DNA from: JAQGMV01 sp050260255
GTDB lineage: Bacteria > Pseudomonadota > Gammaproteobacteria > Burkholderiales > SG8-41
DNA length: 9,268 nt
Assembly (NCBI GenBank): GCA_050260255.1
Contig: JBLNBW010000167.1
Coordinates: forward strand, 1-9,268
Direction: 5' to 3'
The notes under the pieces: generated by a model
Seen by the model: the letters and a program-made list of their open reading frames with translations, nothing else
The model's database searches: none
Told to the model about the DNA's origin: nothing
Translations under genes and position numbers: made by a program
Shown: piece after piece, positions 7,085 through 9,268 of the stretch
How positions within the stretch are numbered: position 1 is the stretch's first letter
Layout of the letters: every line of letters begins with the position of its first letter

Positions 7085-7266
7085 GCACGCACCTCTTCGC
7101 CGCGCGCGCGTGCCGTGCGGGTCAGCATCGTCAGTATGGACCGTCTCCTCATGCGCAGCAGCGCGACCTCGGCGACGATCAATGCGAGCGTCACCCCGTA
7201 CGATCCCCATACGTAGACCGCGTACCCGCCCATGGCGAGAAAATCGTCCCAGCCGCCCCAGTTCAT
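7081..7266 (-). CDS. ccmD: Heme exporter small membrane protein CcmD
   Basis: CcmD is a small single-pass membrane protein that joins the CcmABC complex and helps release heme-loaded CcmE. The product has 61 residues, a typical length. It has the family N-terminus (NWGGWDDFLAMGGYAVYVWGSYG), one transmembrane helix (about 17-37, VYVWGSYGVTLALIVAEVALL) and a basic cytoplasmic end (RMRRRSILTMLTRTARARGEE). The start is the ATG at 7266, overlapping the ccmC stop as ATGA, with GAGGA at 7274-7278 and 7-base spacing. The same frame is open upstream inside ccmC, but the ribosome binding site and protein length favour this start. The identification rests on length, helix position and placement between ccmC and ccmE, since CcmD sequence is weakly conserved. 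Confidence 0.93.
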   Translation of the reverse strand: MNWGGWDDFLAMGGYAVYVWGSYGVTLALIVAEVALLRMRRRSILTMLTRTARARGEEVRA

Positions 7267-8045
7267 CGTGCATTCCTCACGTAGTCCCTCACCCAGTCGC
7301 TGTTGCGCTCGCGCTCGAGCACGATGCAACGCGCGCGTACCAGCGCCGTCGCAATGCTGTACATCCAGAACCCCAGCGCCACGAGCAGCATGCCCACCAG
7401 CATCGTGGCCGCCATCGTGGGCGCCTTGGTGAAGCTCACCGAAGCGCCCTGGTGCAGCGTGTTCCACCACTTCACCGAGAAGTAGATGATAGGCACGTTA
7501 ACGACGCCGACCATCGCCAAAATTCCGGCCGCCTTGTCGGCGCGCCGCGGATCTTCGATGGCCGCGTGGAGCGCCATGTAACCGAAATAGAGAAACAAGA
7601 GAATGAGCTCGGACGTCAGTCGCGCGTCCCACACCCACCACGCGCCCCATGTGGGCTTGCCCCACAGCGCGCCGGTCCACAGCGCGACGAAAGTGAACAT
7701 CGCCCCGGTCGGCGCAACGGCGTTGGCCATCATTCCGGAAAGGCGCGTGTTGAAGATCACACCCACCGCCGACCAGAACGCGATGACGACGTACAGGAAC
7801 ATCGACATCCACGCCGCCGGCACGTGTATGAAAATGATGCGGTACGCTTCGCCCTGCTGCGCATCGGTCGGCGCCACCATGAAACCGACATAGAGGCCGG
7901 CCGCGCATAGCAGGGCAGCCGCGATGCCGAACCACGGCGCGAGCTTCCCGGCCAGCGGAAAAAACGTCTGCGGCGACGAGAACCAGAACAGGTTGTAGCG
8001 GCGGCGATCGGCCGCCCCCACGCGAATTTCCGACGTTGTATTCAT
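7263..8045 (-). CDS. ccmC: Heme exporter / CcmE heme-loading protein CcmC
   Basis: CcmC presents heme at the periplasmic side of the inner membrane and is required to attach it covalently to CcmE. The product has 260 residues and six predicted transmembrane helices. The tryptophan-rich WWD motif is intact at about 133-140 (WGAWWVWDARLTSELIL). The two periplasmic histidines expected to coordinate heme are His74 (IIFIHVPAAWMS) and His198 (KWWNTLHQGASV). The start is the ATG at 8045 (MNTTSEIRVG), with an AGGG element about 8 bases upstream. A TTG at 8093 could lengthen the protein by 16 residues but would overlap ccmB and is less likely. A 34-base gap separates it from ccmB, the largest gap in the operon. 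ccmD overlaps its stop by ATGA. Confidence 0.97.
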   Translation of the reverse strand: MNTTSEIRVGAADRRRYNLFWFSSPQTFFPLAGKLAPWFGIAAALLCAAGLYVGFMVAPTDAQQGEAYRIIFIHVPAAWMSMFLYVVIAFWSAVGVIFNTRLSGMMANAVAPTGAMFTFVALWTGALWGKPTWGAWWVWDARLTSELILLFLYFGYMALHAAIEDPRRADKAAGILAMVGVVNVPIIYFSVKWWNTLHQGASVSFTKAPTMAATMLVGMLLVALGFWMYSIATALVRARCIVLERERNSDWVRDYVRNAR

Positions 8046-8079
8046 TGCTTGCCCTGTCCCCGAATCTGGCTGTTGCGCG

Positions 8080-8757
8080 TCACTCCAGCGCAACCCGTAA
8101 TGCCGCAGCCACCGGCCACAGCGAAAACGCCATGGCGAAAAGCAGCAGCGCGCCCATCAGCAGCAAATGGGCGCTGACATCGAGTCCGGCCGCCGCGCCA
8201 TCGACGGCGCCGGCTCCCAGTATGAGCACGGGCACGTACAACGGAAGAACGAGCAGCGCGGTCAGCACGCCCGACCCGCGGACGCCCAGCGTGAGCGCTG
8301 CGCCTACCGCACCGATCAGCGAAAGGACCGGCGTTCCGAGGACGAGCGACAGCATCAGCGTGCCGTACGCGTTGCTCGGTACGCCGAACTGCAGCGCCAG
8401 CACCGGCGCCAGTATGACGAGCGGCACGCCGGTCACCAGCCAATGGGCTGTCACCTTGCCGAGCACGACCACCGAAAGCGGCACCGACGACATCACCATC
8501 TGCTCCAGCGTCCCGTCCGCATGATCCCCCGCGAACATGCGCGACAGCGCCAGCATCGAGGCGAGCAGGGCGGCCACCCACAGCACACCGGGTGCGACCG
8601 CACGGAGCAGGTTAGGTTCCGGCCCCACGCCAAAAGGAAACATGCTGACGACCAGAATGAAAAACAGGACGGTGTTCGCGATGTCCGAGCGCCTGCGGAA
8701 AGCGAGGAGCAGGTCCCGGTACACCACCACGCCGAGCGTCTGGAGCATGCCGTTCAT
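8080..8757 (-). CDS. ccmB: Heme exporter ABC permease CcmB
   Basis: CcmB is the membrane permease of the CcmAB transporter, whose ATP hydrolysis drives release of heme-loaded CcmE from CcmC. The product has 225 residues, close to the usual 220. It begins MNGMLQTLGVVVYRDLLLAFRRRSDIANTV, the conserved family start. About six hydrophobic helices follow, with FFILVVSMFPFGVGPEPNLL, APGVLWVAALLASMLALSRMF, the conserved DHADGTLEQMVMSSVPL and KVTAHWL. The last helix is MGALLLFAMAFSLWPVAAAL. The ATG at 8757 overlaps the ccmA stop as ATGA and is preferred; the ATG at 8748, which would remove three residues, is the alternative. No strong Shine-Dalgarno sequence is present, so translation probably depends on ccmA. 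Confidence 0.96.
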   Translation of the reverse strand: MNGMLQTLGVVVYRDLLLAFRRRSDIANTVLFFILVVSMFPFGVGPEPNLLRAVAPGVLWVAALLASMLALSRMFAGDHADGTLEQMVMSSVPLSVVVLGKVTAHWLVTGVPLVILAPVLALQFGVPSNAYGTLMLSLVLGTPVLSLIGAVGAALTLGVRGSGVLTALLVLPLYVPVLILGAGAVDGAAAGLDVSAHLLLMGALLLFAMAFSLWPVAAALRVALE

Positions 8758-9268
8758 CCGTTGAGGTCTATGCGCATGGAACTCGCCGCCTCGATCGCGA
8801 CTTCCTGGTGCGTTGTCAGCACCACTATCCCGCCGCGCAGGAGGTGCGCCGCGATGAGTCCCTGCAGAACCGCGACGGCCGCCCGGTCGAGCGCCGTGAA
8901 AGGCTCGTCGAGCACCCAGATCGGAACGGAGGCGCTCAATGTGAGCCGGGACAACGCGACCCGCCGCCGCTGCCCCTGGGACAACGAACGCGCCGGCAAA
9001 AAAGCGCACTGCGCCACACCGAATTCATCCAGCGCGGCCGCCGCCGCGGCACCGGTCACGGTCAACCCCGACAGCCGGCAGCCGATTTCGACGTTTTCCT
9101 GCGCGGTGAGGTCGTCCTTCACGGCGCTCGCATGCGCGATGTACGAGACGTCTTTCCAGTACTCCTCGCGCAGCCGGCGGATGCTTTCGCCACGCCAGCT
9201 CACTTCGCCCATCGTCGGCACCGCAAGGCCGCAGATGATACGCAGCAGACTGGTCTTGCCACTGCCGT
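8754..9268 (-). CDS. ccmA: Heme exporter ABC ATPase CcmA (5' end outside window)
   Basis: CcmA is the cytoplasmic ATPase of the CcmAB complex. About 171 codons are visible, and the true start lies beyond the right edge. The window opens inside Walker A, reading GSGKTSLLRIICGL (GSGKT at 9252-9266); the two bases before it fit an Asn codon, as in a GPNGSGKT loop. Other motifs are the Q-loop region (VSYIAHASAVKDDLTAQENVEI, where the usual Gln position reads as IAH), the ABC signature LSQGQRRRVALSRL (from 8984), Walker B IWVLDEPFTALD (from 8921) and the switch histidine in VVLTTHQ. The short spacing and the absence of an extra C-terminal domain fit CcmA. The HAS in the Q-loop region resembles the L-x-H-x form seen in other CcmA proteins. 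It is the first ccm gene, and ccmB overlaps its stop. Confidence 0.95.
   Translation of the reverse strand, partial: GSGKTSLLRIICGLAVPTMGEVSWRGESIRRLREEYWKDVSYIAHASAVKDDLTAQENVEIGCRLSGLTVTGAAAAAALDEFGVAQCAFLPARSLSQGQRRRVALSRLTLSASVPIWVLDEPFTALDRAAVAVLQGLIAAHLLRGGIVVLTTHQEVAIEAASSMRIDLNG

Noticed and set aside
6834..7910. A 358-codon open frame on the plus strand
   Set aside because: It is antisense to ccmE, ccmD and ccmC. No ribosome binding site or domain is visible, and its composition is that of a reverse-strand shadow.
1..9268. CRISPR arrays, insertion sequences, tRNA or rRNA genes, phage genes
   Set aside because: I saw no spaced direct repeats, transposase or integrase motifs, or RNA gene signatures anywhere in the window.

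Overview
This window comes from a GC-rich proteobacterium. The gene complement (complete System I cytochrome c maturation genes, a type II secretion secretin, a UbiT-like relic), the short GspC and the long CcmI with a C-terminal beta-rich domain suggest a betaproteobacterium or a close gammaproteobacterial relative. The taxon is an inference from gene content and protein architecture only.

All intact genes are on the minus strand and read from right to left. From about 9268 to 2334 lies a complete ccmABCDEFGHI operon, except that the 5' end of ccmA is beyond the window. The genes are packed tightly: ccmA/B, C/D, D/E, E/F and H/I each join by a 4-base ATGA overlap, ccmF and ccmG are 3 bases apart, ccmG and ccmH overlap by 14 bases (ccmH starts with GTG), and only ccmB/C has a 34-base gap. 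The products divide into three modules. CcmA-B-C-D load heme onto CcmE at the periplasmic face. CcmE carries the heme through a conserved histidine. CcmF-H-I with the thioredoxin CcmG reduce the apocytochrome CXXCH cysteines and attach heme. A perfect GC-rich hairpin sits 2 bases past the ccmI stop.

Positions about 1838-2333 separate the ccm operon from the next minus-strand genes and hold no intact gene. They carry a plus-strand relic of a UbiT/YhbT-type SCP2 domain protein, with no recognisable N-terminus and a one-base frameshift near 2160. UbiT takes part in oxygen-independent ubiquinone synthesis.

From 1735 down to the left edge are two type II secretion genes: gspC, encoding a short inner-membrane connector without a PDZ domain, and, after a 198-base gap, the first 345 codons of gspD, the outer-membrane secretin, which runs out of the window.

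Most of the window is ordinary housekeeping and secretion machinery. I found no undescribed system. The points most worth a second look are the broken ubiT-like gene and a Trp-to-Leu change inside the heme-binding WWD motif of CcmF.
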